Below the pieces are notes generated by a model. It saw only the letters and a program-made list of their open reading frames with translations. It made no database searches and was not told where the DNA came from. The translations under genes were made by a program, and so were the position numbers. Positions 8,656 through 17,051 of a stretch of DNA of 40,290 nt are shown one piece after another (positions within the stretch are counted from its first letter, which is position 1; each line of letters opens with the position of its first letter). Source of the DNA: Alphaproteobacteria bacterium (GTDB lineage: Bacteria; Pseudomonadota; Alphaproteobacteria; Pelagibacterales; Pelagibacteraceae); assembly GCA_016870175.1 (NCBI GenBank), contig VGCG01000007.1:1-40290 (forward strand), written 5' to 3'.

Positions 8656-9540
8656 ATGTTTAAAGGTTCAAATGTTGCTTTAATTACTCCATTTAAAGAA
8701 AATAAATTAGATGAAGAGTCTTATATAAAATTAATTCATTTTCATATTAACAATGGAACTAATGGTTTAGTTCCTGCAGGCACTACAGGCGAGTCACCTA
8801 CCTTAAGCCACGCTGAACATGAAAGAATAATAGATTTGTGCGTTCAAGAAGCTAAAGGAAAAATACCCGTTATAGCTGGAACTGGATCTAACTCTACTGC
8901 TGAAGCAATATCTTTAACAACTCATGCAGAAAAAGCCGGCGCAAATGCCGCTTTAATTGTTACACCTTATTATAACAAACCTACTCAAGAAGGTTTATAT
9001 CAACACTTCAAGGCAATTAATGATAGATGTGGGTTACCAATAATAATTTATAATATACCAGGAAGATCTGTAGTCGATATGACAGTTGATACAATGGCTC
9101 GTTTATATGAATTAAAAAACATTGTTGGTGTTAAGGATGCGACTGGAAATTTAGATAGAGTTGATCAGCAATTAAAAAAAATGGGTAAAGACTTTATACA
9201 ATTAACTGGTAATGACGATAATGCCTACGAATTCAATCAAAGAGGTGGTGTAGGTTCTATTAGTGTTACAGCTAATATTGCTCCTAAACTTTGCTCTGAT
9301 TTTCAAAAATTTTCCATTTCAAATAATGTTAAGGAAAAAAAGGAAGCAAAAATTTTAGATAAAATTCTACAACCAGTTCATCAATCAATGTTTATTGAAA
9401 GCAACCCAAGTCCAGTAAAATTTGCAGCAAAATTGATGAATTTATGTGAAGACGAAGTAAGATTGCCTTTAGTTAGGGTATCAGAAAATACTCAGGTTAT
9501 TATTAAGAAAGCCCTGCAATCTGCAAAACTAATTAAATGA
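8656..9540 (+). CDS. dapA: 4-hydroxy-tetrahydrodipicolinate synthase
   Basis: DapA condenses pyruvate with aspartate semialdehyde in the lysine and meso-diaminopimelate pathway. The (beta/alpha)8 barrel carries GTTGES at residues 42-47, the tyrosines of VTPYYNKP (105-106), Tyr132 and Arg137 in IIYNIPGRS, and the Schiff-base Lys160 in [10 protein letters not shown]. The ATG at 8656 gives 294 residues starting [12 protein letters not shown], which aligns with the E. coli MFTGS start; the GTG at 8650 was rejected. It overlaps smpB by 4 bases (ATGA). Its product also feeds peptidoglycan, the target of the divergent slt. Confidence 0.97.
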   Translation: MFKGSNVALITPFKENKLDEESYIKLIHFHINNGTNGLVPAGTTGESPTLSHAEHERIIDLCVQEAKGKIPVIAGTGSNSTAEAISLTTHAEKAGANAALIVTPYYNKPTQEGLYQHFKAINDRCGLPIIIYNIPGRSVVDMTVDTMARLYELKNIVGVKDATGNLDRVDQQLKKMGKDFIQLTGNDDNAYEFNQRGGVGSISVTANIAPKLCSDFQKFSISNNVKEKKEAKILDKILQPVHQSMFIESNPSPVKFAAKLMNLCEDEVRLPLVRVSENTQVIIKKALQSAKLIK

Positions 9541-10007
9541 GTCAAAAAACCAATTCTGGTTTAAAAGTTATTTGTTTAAATAGAAAAGCAAATTTTAATT
9601 ATTTTTTTGAATATCTTTTAGAAGCTGGGATTGTTCTAAAGGGCTCTGAAATTAAATCAATTAGGGATGGTAAAGTTAATATTGCCGATTCATATGCTGT
9701 CGAAAAAAATGGAGAGTTAGTTTTGATAAATTCGCATATCGCTGCTTACAAACAAGCAAGTTATTCAAATCATCGACCAAATGATGAAAGAAAACTTTTG
9801 TTAAATAAAAAAGAAATTTTTAAAATAATAGGTAAAATACAAAGAGATGGCCTTACAATTGTTCCAACTAAAATGTATTTTAAAAAAGGAAAAGTGAAAA
9901 TAGAACTAGCTATTGCAAAAGGAAAAAAATTATTCGATAAAAGAGCTGTAAAAAAAAATCGAGACTGGAGTCGTGAAAAATCAAGGTTTATTAGAAAATC
10001 AGGATAA
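9537..10007 (+). CDS. smpB: SsrA-binding protein SmpB
   Basis: SmpB binds tmRNA and brings it to stalled ribosomes for trans-translation. The 156-residue sequence has the family hallmarks: [19 protein letters not shown] (about residues 31-49), an oligonucleotide-binding barrel, and the basic C-terminal tail with [14 protein letters not shown]. The tail is the part that inserts into the decoding centre. The ATGA junction with dapA and the 35-base overlap with folK suggest one transcript. Length is normal. The tmRNA gene itself was not seen in this window. Confidence 0.97.
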   Translation: MSQKTNSGLKVICLNRKANFNYFFEYLLEAGIVLKGSEIKSIRDGKVNIADSYAVEKNGELVLINSHIAAYKQASYSNHRPNDERKLLLNKKEIFKIIGKIQRDGLTIVPTKMYFKKGKVKIELAIAKGKKLFDKRAVKKNRDWSREKSRFIRKSG

Positions 10008-10488
10008 AACAGGTATTTATCTAGGCATTGGTTCTAATATTGGAAATAGATTCAGAAATATAAATTTAGCTAAATATTATTTAAATTTTCATAATATTAA
10101 AACATTAAAGACTTCCAGTTATTACGAGTCATTATCTTGGCCAAATTCTAAATATCCAAAATTTATAAATATTGTCTTAAAAGTTTTTACAAATTTAGAG
10201 CCATTGGAATTATTGAAAATTTGTAAATCAATAGAAATTTTATTGGGTAGAAAAAAAAATCCAAAAAATTATCCAAGAGAATGTGATATCGATATTATCG
10301 ATTTTAACAATTTGGTTTGCAAAAATGAAGTTGTTTTACCACACAAATCGATGCATCACCGAAACTTTGTTTTAATCCCGTTATTTGAAATAAATAAGAA
10401 TTGGAGACATCCAGTTTTAAGAAGAGACATAAAAAAAATGATCTTTTCTCTTTCAGCTAAAGATATTAAATCTATAAAACAAATTTAA
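9973..10488 (+). CDS. folK: 6-hydroxymethyl-7,8-dihydropterin pyrophosphokinase (HPPK)
   Basis: FolK transfers pyrophosphate from ATP to 6-hydroxymethyl-dihydropterin in folate synthesis. The 171-residue protein has [11 protein letters not shown] at 16-26, the metal-binding pair Asp105/Asp107 in ECDIDIIDF, and [16 protein letters not shown] at 122-137. The start is a GTG at 9973, 35 bases inside smpB; no better in-frame start precedes the conserved GSN motif. It is the last gene before a 29-base gap with a promoter for the Rel/Spo gene. Folate supply fits the one-carbon enzymes sox and glyA in the window. Confidence 0.93.
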   Translation: MKNQGLLENQDKTGIYLGIGSNIGNRFRNINLAKYYLNFHNIKTLKTSSYYESLSWPNSKYPKFINIVLKVFTNLEPLELLKICKSIEILLGRKKNPKNYPRECDIDIIDFNNLVCKNEVVLPHKSMHHRNFVLIPLFEINKNWRHPVLRRDIKKMIFSLSAKDIKSIKQI

Positions 10489-10493
10489 TTTAG

Positions 10494-10502
10494 TGCTATA
10501 AT
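10494..10502 (+). promoter_or_regulatory. Candidate extended -10 promoter of the Rel/Spo gene
   Basis: TGCTATAAT is a perfect extended -10 in the 29-base gap after folK. The predicted start near 10509 leaves a leader of about 9 bases before the ATG at 10518, too short for a usual ribosome binding site. Confidence 0.5.
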
Positions 10503-10517
10503 GTTGTATTAATAAAT

Positions 10518-12263
10518 ATGATCAGTTCAGATGAATTAGTTAATAGAGTTAAAAATTATAATAGTTTTTTTAATCAAGAAAAATTAGTTAAAGCTTACAA
10601 TTTTGCTATTAAAGCCCACGAAAATCAAAAAAGAATATCCGGTGATCCATATTCAATTCATCCAATTCAAGTTGCGGTTATTCTCGCTGATTTGAAGTTA
10701 GACAGCGCAACAATCACAACTGGTTTGTTACACGACACAATAGAGGATACTTTAGCGACGTATGATACAATTAAGCATGAATTTGGCACTGAAATTGCTG
10801 ACTTAGTAGAGGGTGTAACAAAAATATCAGTCTTTGAAAATACAGCTCTAAATAATTCTAAGGCTGAAAATTTTAGAAAATTAATTTTAGCAACATCAAA
10901 AGATATAAGAGTTTTATTTGTCAAGATTGCTGATCGGTTACACAATATGAGAACTATCAAATCTATAAAAATAGATAACAAAAGAAAAAGAATATCCCAG
11001 GAAACAATGGAAATTTATGCTCCATTAGCTGAAAGAATGGGTATGCATGTAATAAGAGATGAATTAGAGGATTTATCATTTGAAATATTAAATAATGATG
11101 CGAGAGAATTAATAAAAAAAAGGCTAGAAGAAATCAAACAAGATAAAAAAAATTTATTTAATGTTTTGTCCAATGAGTTAATAAATATTCTAAATGAAAA
11201 TTTTATTAAGGCAGAAATTTTTGGTAGAGAAAAAACTCCTTTTTCAATTTGGAGTAAACTTCAAAAAAAAAGAGTTTCTCTAGAGCAAATAACTGATATC
11301 GTTGGTTTTAGAATTATTTTAGATACAGTTGAAGATTGTTACAAAACACTAGGTATCTTTCACAAAAAATGGAATTGTATCCCTGGAAAATTTAAAGATT
11401 ACATTTCCTCACCAAAAATTAACGGTTACAAGTCTTTGCATACTGCAGTTATTGGTTCAAATAAAAAGCCTATTGAAATTCAAATTAGGACCAAAGAAAT
11501 GCACGATTTTGCAGAGAGAGGCATAGCTTCACATTGGCAATATAAATCTTCTGAAAAATTTAATTCTTTGACTTCAATGGAGTATGATTGGTTAAGAGAT
11601 CTTGTTGAAATAATCGAAAAAAATGAAAATCCTGAGCACTCTTATGAATATACAAAGTTACAGATGTTTCAAGAAAACGTATTTTGCTTCACACCAAAAG
11701 GATCTGTAATAAAATTGCCAAAAGGAGCGACTCCAATTGATTTTGCGTATGCTGTTCACACTAAAATAGGGGATACTGCAATTGGTTGTGAAATCAATGG
11801 CAATAGGAGTGAATTGCAATCGATACTTAGAAATGGTGATAGAGTTAATATTATCACTGGAAAAAATAAATCACCATCTTTACACTGGATACCTATAACC
11901 AAAACTGGAAAGGCTAGAGCCGCTATAAGAAGGTATTGGTCTGAAAAAGGAGAAGAGAAAGAGGAAAATATAAAGAAATATAATACTACTTTATGGATTT
12001 CACTTCCCGACAAACCAGGCCAATTAGGTGAAATTTCATCTTTAATAGGATCTCATAAACTTAATATATCAAGCCTAGAAATGGCTGGACGAAATACAAA
12101 TTATATTAATTTTAAATTCAAATTAGTTATTAATAATCTTAAAAATTTTACAAATTTTATTGCTGAACTAAAACAAAAGAGTATAAAATTTAAGATAATC
12201 AGACACGAAGATAAAAGAAATGCTTTCACACAAAAAATCCTTAAATATTTTAAAAAAAACTGA
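10518..12263 (+). CDS. spoT: Bifunctional (p)ppGpp synthetase/hydrolase, shortened Rel/Spo homologue
   Basis: This is a Rel/Spo enzyme that makes and degrades (p)ppGpp. The hydrolase HD domain looks intact: His48, His72-Asp73 in LLHDTIEDT, and Asp139 in KIADRLHNMRT. The synthetase domain has GREKTPFSIWSKL (about 236-248), GYKSLHTAV (303-311) and Glu320 in PIEIQIRT. A TGS domain spans about 388-450, starting VFCFTPKG. An ACT domain spans about 491-565, starting LWISLPDKPGQLGEI. The protein is 581 residues, whereas E. coli SpoT and other long forms have about 700-740. Only some 40 residues separate TGS from ACT, so most of the helical and zinc-finger/RIS region is absent. It overlaps pyrE by 44 bases. 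Confidence 0.94.
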   Translation: MISSDELVNRVKNYNSFFNQEKLVKAYNFAIKAHENQKRISGDPYSIHPIQVAVILADLKLDSATITTGLLHDTIEDTLATYDTIKHEFGTEIADLVEGVTKISVFENTALNNSKAENFRKLILATSKDIRVLFVKIADRLHNMRTIKSIKIDNKRKRISQETMEIYAPLAERMGMHVIRDELEDLSFEILNNDARELIKKRLEEIKQDKKNLFNVLSNELINILNENFIKAEIFGREKTPFSIWSKLQKKRVSLEQITDIVGFRIILDTVEDCYKTLGIFHKKWNCIPGKFKDYISSPKINGYKSLHTAVIGSNKKPIEIQIRTKEMHDFAERGIASHWQYKSSEKFNSLTSMEYDWLRDLVEIIEKNENPEHSYEYTKLQMFQENVFCFTPKGSVIKLPKGATPIDFAYAVHTKIGDTAIGCEINGNRSELQSILRNGDRVNIITGKNKSPSLHWIPITKTGKARAAIRRYWSEKGEEKEENIKKYNTTLWISLPDKPGQLGEISSLIGSHKLNISSLEMAGRNTNYINFKFKLVINNLKNFTNFIAELKQKSIKFKIIRHEDKRNAFTQKILKYFKKN

Positions 12264-12807
12264 TGCTTTATTAGAGGGCCATTTTGTTTTATCATCTGGA
12301 TTACATTCCGATAAATATGTTCAATGCGCTAAACTTTTAAGTTTTCCACACTTAGCAAATAAAATTTGTAAGTCTTTAGCTTTAAAAATTAAAAAAAAAT
12401 TTAAAAATATTGATTTAATTCTATCCCCAGCAATAGGAGGAATTATTATTGGATATGAAATAGGAAAAATTTTAAAATGCGAGACTATTTTTTGTGAAAG
12501 AGTCAAGGGTCAGTTTACACTACGCAGAGGGTTTAAAATTAAAAAAAATACTAATGTTTTAATCATCGAGGATGTCATCACAACAGGAAAATCTAGTTTA
12601 GAATGTGTTAGATTAATAAAGAAAGCTAAAGCAAAAGTTTTGGGTTTTGCATCAATCATTGACAGATCTAATAAAAAAACCCTTAAGATTAAAACAAAAA
12701 TTATATCTCATATAAAAATCAATGTACCAACCTTTAAGTCAAATAGTTTGCCAGCTCATTTAAAACTAATACCAACAACAGAGCCGGGAAGTAGATTTAT
12801 CAAATGA
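12220..12807 (+). CDS. pyrE: Orotate phosphoribosyltransferase
   Basis: PyrE joins orotate and PRPP to form orotidine 5'-phosphate in pyrimidine synthesis. The 195-residue protein has EGHFVLSSGLHSDKYVQ at 19-35 and the PRPP loop VLIIEDVITTGKSS at 113-126. LSPAIGGIIIGYEIG (68-82) and the flexible basic loop FCERVKGQFTLRRGF (91-105) also fit. The ATG at 12220 lies 44 bases inside the upstream gene; the reading frame and conserved N-terminus support it. It ends in an ATGA overlap with pdxJ. Confidence 0.94.
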   Translation: MLSHKKSLNILKKTDALLEGHFVLSSGLHSDKYVQCAKLLSFPHLANKICKSLALKIKKKFKNIDLILSPAIGGIIIGYEIGKILKCETIFCERVKGQFTLRRGFKIKKNTNVLIIEDVITTGKSSLECVRLIKKAKAKVLGFASIIDRSNKKTLKIKTKIISHIKINVPTFKSNSLPAHLKLIPTTEPGSRFIK

Positions 12808-13523
12808 AAAGATTAGGTTTAAATATAGATCATGTTGCAACATTAAGAAATGCAAGAGGTGAAAGTCATCCAGATCCATTATATGCAGCAAAATTTGTTG
12901 CAAAATGTGGTGCAGACTCAGTTACTATTCATTTAAGGGAGGATAGAAGACATATCAATGATACAGACGCTAAACAAATTTGTAAACTAGATAAAGTTTT
13001 AGTTAATCTAGAAATTTCAATGAATTCTGAAATTGTAAAAAAAGCCTTAAATATCATGCCAGATTTTATTTGTGTAGTACCAGAGAAAAGAAAAGAAATA
13101 ACTACTGAGGGTGGATTAAATCTTGATTTTAATAAAACTGATCTAAAAAAAATAATCAAAAAATTTAAAAAAAAAAAAATTAGAACTAGCCTGTTTATCA
13201 ATCCTTCAATTAAGGATGTCAAAATTTGTAAAGAAATTAATGTGGATTGTATAGAGATACATACAGGCAAATTATCTAATTTAGTTAAATCAAAAAAAAA
13301 TTATTTAAGCGAATTTAACAAAATTAAAAATTGTTCAATATTAGCAAATCATCTGGGTATAGAAGTTCATGCAGGACACGGCTTAGATTATGAAACAACT
13401 AAAATTTTAAATAAAATTGACCAAATTAAAGAATTTAATATAGGTCATTTTATAATTGGGGAGTCTATATTTGTAGGTATTAATCAAGTTATAAAAAATT
13501 TTAAAAAAATTCTAAAAAATTGA
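12804..13523 (+). CDS. pdxJ: Pyridoxine 5'-phosphate synthase
   Basis: PdxJ forms pyridoxine 5'-phosphate from 1-deoxyxylulose 5-phosphate and 3-amino-2-oxopropyl phosphate in the DXP-dependent vitamin B6 route. The 239-residue TIM barrel begins LGLNIDHVATLRNARG (4-19), with HLREDRRHIND at 43-53 and EVHAGHGLDY near 189-198. These are the main active-site motifs. Four bases overlap pyrE, and acpS follows closely, matching the pdxJ-acpS-lepB-rnc order of other proteobacteria. A run of 13 A at 13167-13179 lies inside the gene and encodes a lysine cluster. Confidence 0.97.
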   Translation: MKRLGLNIDHVATLRNARGESHPDPLYAAKFVAKCGADSVTIHLREDRRHINDTDAKQICKLDKVLVNLEISMNSEIVKKALNIMPDFICVVPEKRKEITTEGGLNLDFNKTDLKKIIKKFKKKKIRTSLFINPSIKDVKICKEINVDCIEIHTGKLSNLVKSKKNYLSEFNKIKNCSILANHLGIEVHAGHGLDYETTKILNKIDQIKEFNIGHFIIGESIFVGINQVIKNFKKILKN

Positions 13524-13526
13524 TTG

Positions 13527-13910
13527 ATGAAGACCCTTGGAATTGGCGTTGATATTATTGAAAATCACAGAATTAAAAATTTGGCAAAAAATAAAAACTT
13601 TATCAATAAAATTTTTAGTAAAAAAGAAATTTTAAATTCCAAATCAATTAAAAATAAAATGTTCTACTATTCTAAAAGATTTGCAGCAAAAGAGTCATTT
13701 GCTAAAGCTTTAGGTCTAGGATTTCGTAAAGGATTAAATTTTAAAGACATAGAAATTTTTAATGATAAATTTGGAAAACCCTATTATAATACAAACTATA
13801 AAGTAAAACGAATTATTCAAAAAACATTTAAAATCAAAAAATTTAATTTATTTCTTTCAATAGCTGATGAAAAAAATTATTCAATTGCTTTTACAATTAT
13901 TGAAAGTTAA
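13527..13910 (+). CDS. acpS: Holo-[acyl-carrier-protein] synthase
   Basis: AcpS moves 4'-phosphopantetheine from coenzyme A to apo acyl carrier protein. The 127-residue protein has GIGVDIIE (5-12, Asp9) and KRFAAKESFAKALG (50-63, Glu56), the two magnesium-binding motifs. GKPYYNTN near residues 85-92 also fits. I chose the ATG at 13527 rather than the TTG one codon upstream. The gene lies 3 bases after the pdxJ stop and shares one base with lepB (TAATG). Confidence 0.94.
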   Translation: MKTLGIGVDIIENHRIKNLAKNKNFINKIFSKKEILNSKSIKNKMFYYSKRFAAKESFAKALGLGFRKGLNFKDIEIFNDKFGKPYYNTNYKVKRIIQKTFKIKKFNLFLSIADEKNYSIAFTIIES

Positions 13911-14647
13911 TGAAATTAAATAAGTTTTTTTTTTACGATAATATTAAAACTTTATTATATGCATTAATTATTGCTGTAGTAATTAGATCTTTATTTCTTC
14001 AACCATTTTATATACCCTCTTCTTCAATGGAACCAACATTGCTTGTTGGTGACAGGTTATTCGTAACTAAATATTCGTACGGTTACAGTAAGCATTCATT
14101 TCCATTTAGTCCTCCACTTTTAAATGGGAGAATTTTTTACAAACAGCCAAATAGAGGCGACGTTGTTGTATTTAAAACACCTGCTGATAATAGAACTGAT
14201 TATATTAAAAGACTCATTGGTCTGCCTGGGGATCAAATACAGTTTATTAATGGTGAATTGTATCTTAATAATAAAAAAATTTCAAAATCACAGACATCTA
14301 GTAATGATAAAATTTTTTGTGGTAACAGCACAATCGATGTCTTCACCTTTGATGAAAAACTGTCAGATGAAAAAATTCATAAATCCGCATACTTAAAAAA
14401 AAATTCATATCAAAACTCAGATATTTTTATAATTCCTAATAGTTATTACTTTTTTTTAGGAGATAATCGAGACTGTTCCAAAGATAGTAGATTTTTGTCT
14501 AGTGTTGGTTACGTTCATCAAGATAATTTAGTTGGTAAAGCTCAATTAATTTTTTTTTCATCTGATAAAAATGTCGGAAGTTTTTTTTCATTTTGGAAAT
14601 GGAATAAATCATTAAGATTTGATAGGTTTTTTAAAAAAATCATTTAA
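13910..14647 (+). CDS. lepB: Signal peptidase I
   Basis: LepB removes signal peptides from exported proteins at the outer face of the inner membrane. One membrane segment lies at about residues 12-30. The catalytic serine is Ser39 in IPSSSMEPTL and the general-base lysine is Lys100 in DYIKRLIGLPGD. YFFLGDNRDCSKDSR near the end is the box E motif. At 245 residues it is of normal length for alphaproteobacteria, with a single N-terminal anchor. One-base overlaps join it to acpS and rnc. Confidence 0.96.
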   Translation: MKLNKFFFYDNIKTLLYALIIAVVIRSLFLQPFYIPSSSMEPTLLVGDRLFVTKYSYGYSKHSFPFSPPLLNGRIFYKQPNRGDVVVFKTPADNRTDYIKRLIGLPGDQIQFINGELYLNNKKISKSQTSSNDKIFCGNSTIDVFTFDEKLSDEKIHKSAYLKKNSYQNSDIFIIPNSYYFFLGDNRDCSKDSRFLSSVGYVHQDNLVGKAQLIFFSSDKNVGSFFSFWKWNKSLRFDRFFKKII

Positions 14648-15309
14648 TGATAATAGATTATACAAATTTAGAAAAAAAATTAAATATTAAATTTAAAAAT
14701 CAAAATTTATTAGTTCAATCCTTAACCCATAAAAGTATCAATAGTAATAACAATTATGAAAAGTTAGAGTTTTTAGGTGATCGAGTGCTAGGATTAGTGA
14801 TTTCAAAAAAATTATTAGACATTTACCCTGATGAAAGAGTTGGTGTTTTAGATAAAAAGTTCGCAGCCCTGGTTAATAAAAAAACCTGTCTTCAGATTGC
14901 AAGAAGTATCTATCTTGATCACTACATAATAACTTTAAATTCAAAAAATAAAAAAAATATAATTGAAGATAAAATCATTTCTGACTGTTGTGAGGCTTTT
15001 TTAGGTTATTTGTATTTAGAAAAAGGTTTTGATGTTGTTGAGAGAATAATTTACCTACTTTGGAAAGATCATATTACAAATAGCATTATTACCCAAGTTG
15101 ATGCTAAAACAAAACTTCAAGAACTATCTTTGAAAAAATTCAAGAAATTGCCAATTTATAAATTAATTTCTAATACTGGTCCACGTCATAGACCTTTCTT
15201 TAAAGTAGCTGTTAAATTAATTAATACAAAATATTTTTTTGGTGAGGGTAATTCAAAAAAAGATGCGGAACAAAATGCAGCAATTTCCTGCTTAATTAAT
15301 ATAAAATAG
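14647..15309 (+). CDS. rnc: Ribonuclease III
   Basis: RNase III cuts double-stranded RNA, including rRNA precursors. The catalytic domain carries the signature YEKLEFLGDRVLGLVIS (37-53), with Glu41 and Asp45, and DCCEAFLGYLY with Asp113 and Glu116. A double-stranded RNA-binding domain fills about residues 150-219, ending KKDAEQNAAISCLIN. Length (220) is normal. It starts on the last base of lepB. The gene era, often found next, is missing here and recO follows after 2 bases. Confidence 0.96.
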   Translation: MIIDYTNLEKKLNIKFKNQNLLVQSLTHKSINSNNNYEKLEFLGDRVLGLVISKKLLDIYPDERVGVLDKKFAALVNKKTCLQIARSIYLDHYIITLNSKNKKNIIEDKIISDCCEAFLGYLYLEKGFDVVERIIYLLWKDHITNSIITQVDAKTKLQELSLKKFKKLPIYKLISNTGPRHRPFFKVAVKLINTKYFFGEGNSKKDAEQNAAISCLINIK

Positions 15310-15311
15310 TC

Positions 15312-15992
15312 ATGTATTGGCAGGATACCGGCTTCTTAATTTCAAAAAATAGATATAATGAAAATTCAATAATTGCTGAATTTTTTACTAAGGATCATGG
15401 AAAAATATCAGGAATTATTTTTGGTGCAACTTCTAAAAAAATAAAAAATTATTTACAAATTGGTAATAAGCTTCATATAAATTATAGTTCTAAAAATAAT
15501 TTAAAAATTGGCTATCTTAAAATTGAAATTATAGAGGCTTACACACCTCAATATTTTGATCATAAACAAAAACTTTTTTGCATAACATCAGCTATGTTTT
15601 TAATTAAAATTTTGACAGCTGAATTTCAAAAAAATTACTCGATTTATGAATTGTTAGAAAATTTATTTTTATTGTTAGAAATTAATAATTGGCTAAAAAA
15701 ATACATTTATTGGGAATTAGAACTTTTTAAAGCTTTGGGTTATGATTTAAAATTAGATAATTTTGTTCAAAAATCGATTGTTCAAAATGAAACTCAATAT
15801 TTTTCTTCAACTTCCAATGGAAAAAAAAATATTCCCAAGTTTTTAATTGAAAAAAATATTCAAGTTGATGATTTAAAAATATTAGTAGATGGTTTAAAAT
15901 TAGTGAGTGACTTTCTGGATAAGACTATTTTAATGCCAAATAATCTAAATTATCCAGTGAGTAGATTATTATTTATAAACAGTTTAAAATAA
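15312..15992 (+). CDS. recO: DNA repair protein RecO
   Basis: RecO loads RecA at gaps with RecR and anneals single strands. The 226-residue protein starts WQDTGFLISKNRYNENS (residues 3-19), the typical N-terminal OB-fold opening, and has HGKISGIIFGAT near 29-40. The later segment ELFKALGYDLKLDNF matches the conserved helical part. The C-terminal cysteines that bind zinc in some RecO proteins are not seen: the corresponding region reads NFVQKSIVQNETQYFSS. It ends flush against the convergent hemB with no spacer. Confidence 0.88.
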   Translation: MYWQDTGFLISKNRYNENSIIAEFFTKDHGKISGIIFGATSKKIKNYLQIGNKLHINYSSKNNLKIGYLKIEIIEAYTPQYFDHKQKLFCITSAMFLIKILTAEFQKNYSIYELLENLFLLLEINNWLKKYIYWELELFKALGYDLKLDNFVQKSIVQNETQYFSSTSNGKKNIPKFLIEKNIQVDDLKILVDGLKLVSDFLDKTILMPNNLNYPVSRLLFINSLK

Positions 15993-16982
15993 TTATTTAA
16001 TTATTTTATTTAATCTATCGGCATAGTAAGATATAATTGCGCTAGCGCCTGCTCTCTTAAAAGCCATTAAACTCTCATATATGGCATTTTCATTTATAAT
16101 TTTATTTTTTATTGCGTTGGCTAACAAACTATATTCGCCTGATACTTGATAAACAAAAACTGGAATTTTAAATTTTTCTTTAACCGATTTAATTATATCC
16201 AGATAAGGCATCCCAGGTTTTACCATGACCATATCTGCTCCTTCTTTTATATCTAAAGCTACCTCTCTCAAGGCCTCATTAGTGTTTTTAAAATCCATTT
16301 GATATGTTTTTTTATCCCCTTTTAATAATTTTTTAGACCCAATTGCATCTCTAAAAGGACCGTAAAAACTGGATGCATATTTAGCTGCATAGGATAATAA
16401 TAAAATGTTTTGGTATCCATTTTGATCAAGTGCTTTTCTAATTTTACCAATTCTGCCATCCATCATATCTGATGGCGCAATGACATCACATCCCATCTGA
16501 GCTTGAAGAATTGATTGTTTGATCAATAATTCAATAGTTTCATCATTAAGAATTACATTTGATTTAAGTAACCCATCATGACCATGAGATGTATAGGGAT
16601 CTAAAGCGACATCACACATGATGCCGATTTGATTTTTATATTTTTTTTTAATTTCTAAAATACCTTTACAAACTAAATTATTATGGTTTAAAGCCTCAGT
16701 TCCCTTATCATTTTTGAGTTTATTATTAATTTTTGGGAATAATGCAACCATTGGAATTTTATTTTCGATTGCTTTATCTACTATTTGAGCAATTCTGTTT
16801 ATCGAGTATCTATAAACATCGGGCATTGATAAAATTTCTTCCTTTTTGTTTTTACCGTCCATTAAAAAAATAGGTAATATGAAATCACTCGAGCTTAATG
16901 TATTTTCTTCAAATAGTTTTCTAGACCAATTTTCTTTTCTAGTTCTTCTAAGTCTTAAACTTGGATATTTTCCAGTGATCAT
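15993..16982 (-). CDS. hemB: Delta-aminolevulinic acid dehydratase (porphobilinogen synthase)
   Basis: HemB condenses two 5-aminolevulinate molecules to porphobilinogen for heme. The two active-site lysines are Lys201 in LLSYAAKYASSFYGPF and Lys255 in MVMVKPGMPYLD. The metal-site segment reads CDVALDPYTSHGHDGLL (123-139), with Ala and Asp where zinc enzymes carry cysteines, as in magnesium-dependent forms. The 329-residue length is normal. Its stop codon begins at the base after the recO stop. The 69-base gap upstream, shared with a divergent oxygenase-like gene, holds a small dyad. Confidence 0.97.
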   Translation of the reverse strand: MITGKYPSLRLRRTRKENWSRKLFEENTLSSSDFILPIFLMDGKNKKEEILSMPDVYRYSINRIAQIVDKAIENKIPMVALFPKINNKLKNDKGTEALNHNNLVCKGILEIKKKYKNQIGIMCDVALDPYTSHGHDGLLKSNVILNDETIELLIKQSILQAQMGCDVIAPSDMMDGRIGKIRKALDQNGYQNILLLSYAAKYASSFYGPFRDAIGSKKLLKGDKKTYQMDFKNTNEALREVALDIKEGADMVMVKPGMPYLDIIKSVKEKFKIPVFVYQVSGEYSLLANAIKNKIINENAIYESLMAFKRAGASAIISYYADRLNKIIK

Positions 16983-17021
16983 GTTTTATATATAAAAATG
17001 CGACAAAAGTAATATATTAAT

Positions 17022-17039
17022 ATATCTTAAAAAAGATAT
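17022..17039. repeat. 7-bp dyad in the hemB/oxygenase divergent gap
   Basis: ATATCTT (17022-17028) and AAGATAT (17033-17039) form a perfect inverted repeat with an AAAA spacer. It ends 12 bases before the ATG at 17052 and lies about 40 bases from the hemB start, a position suited to an operator. It could also be chance in AT-rich DNA. Confidence 0.3.
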
Positions 17040-17051
17040 TTAACAATTATT

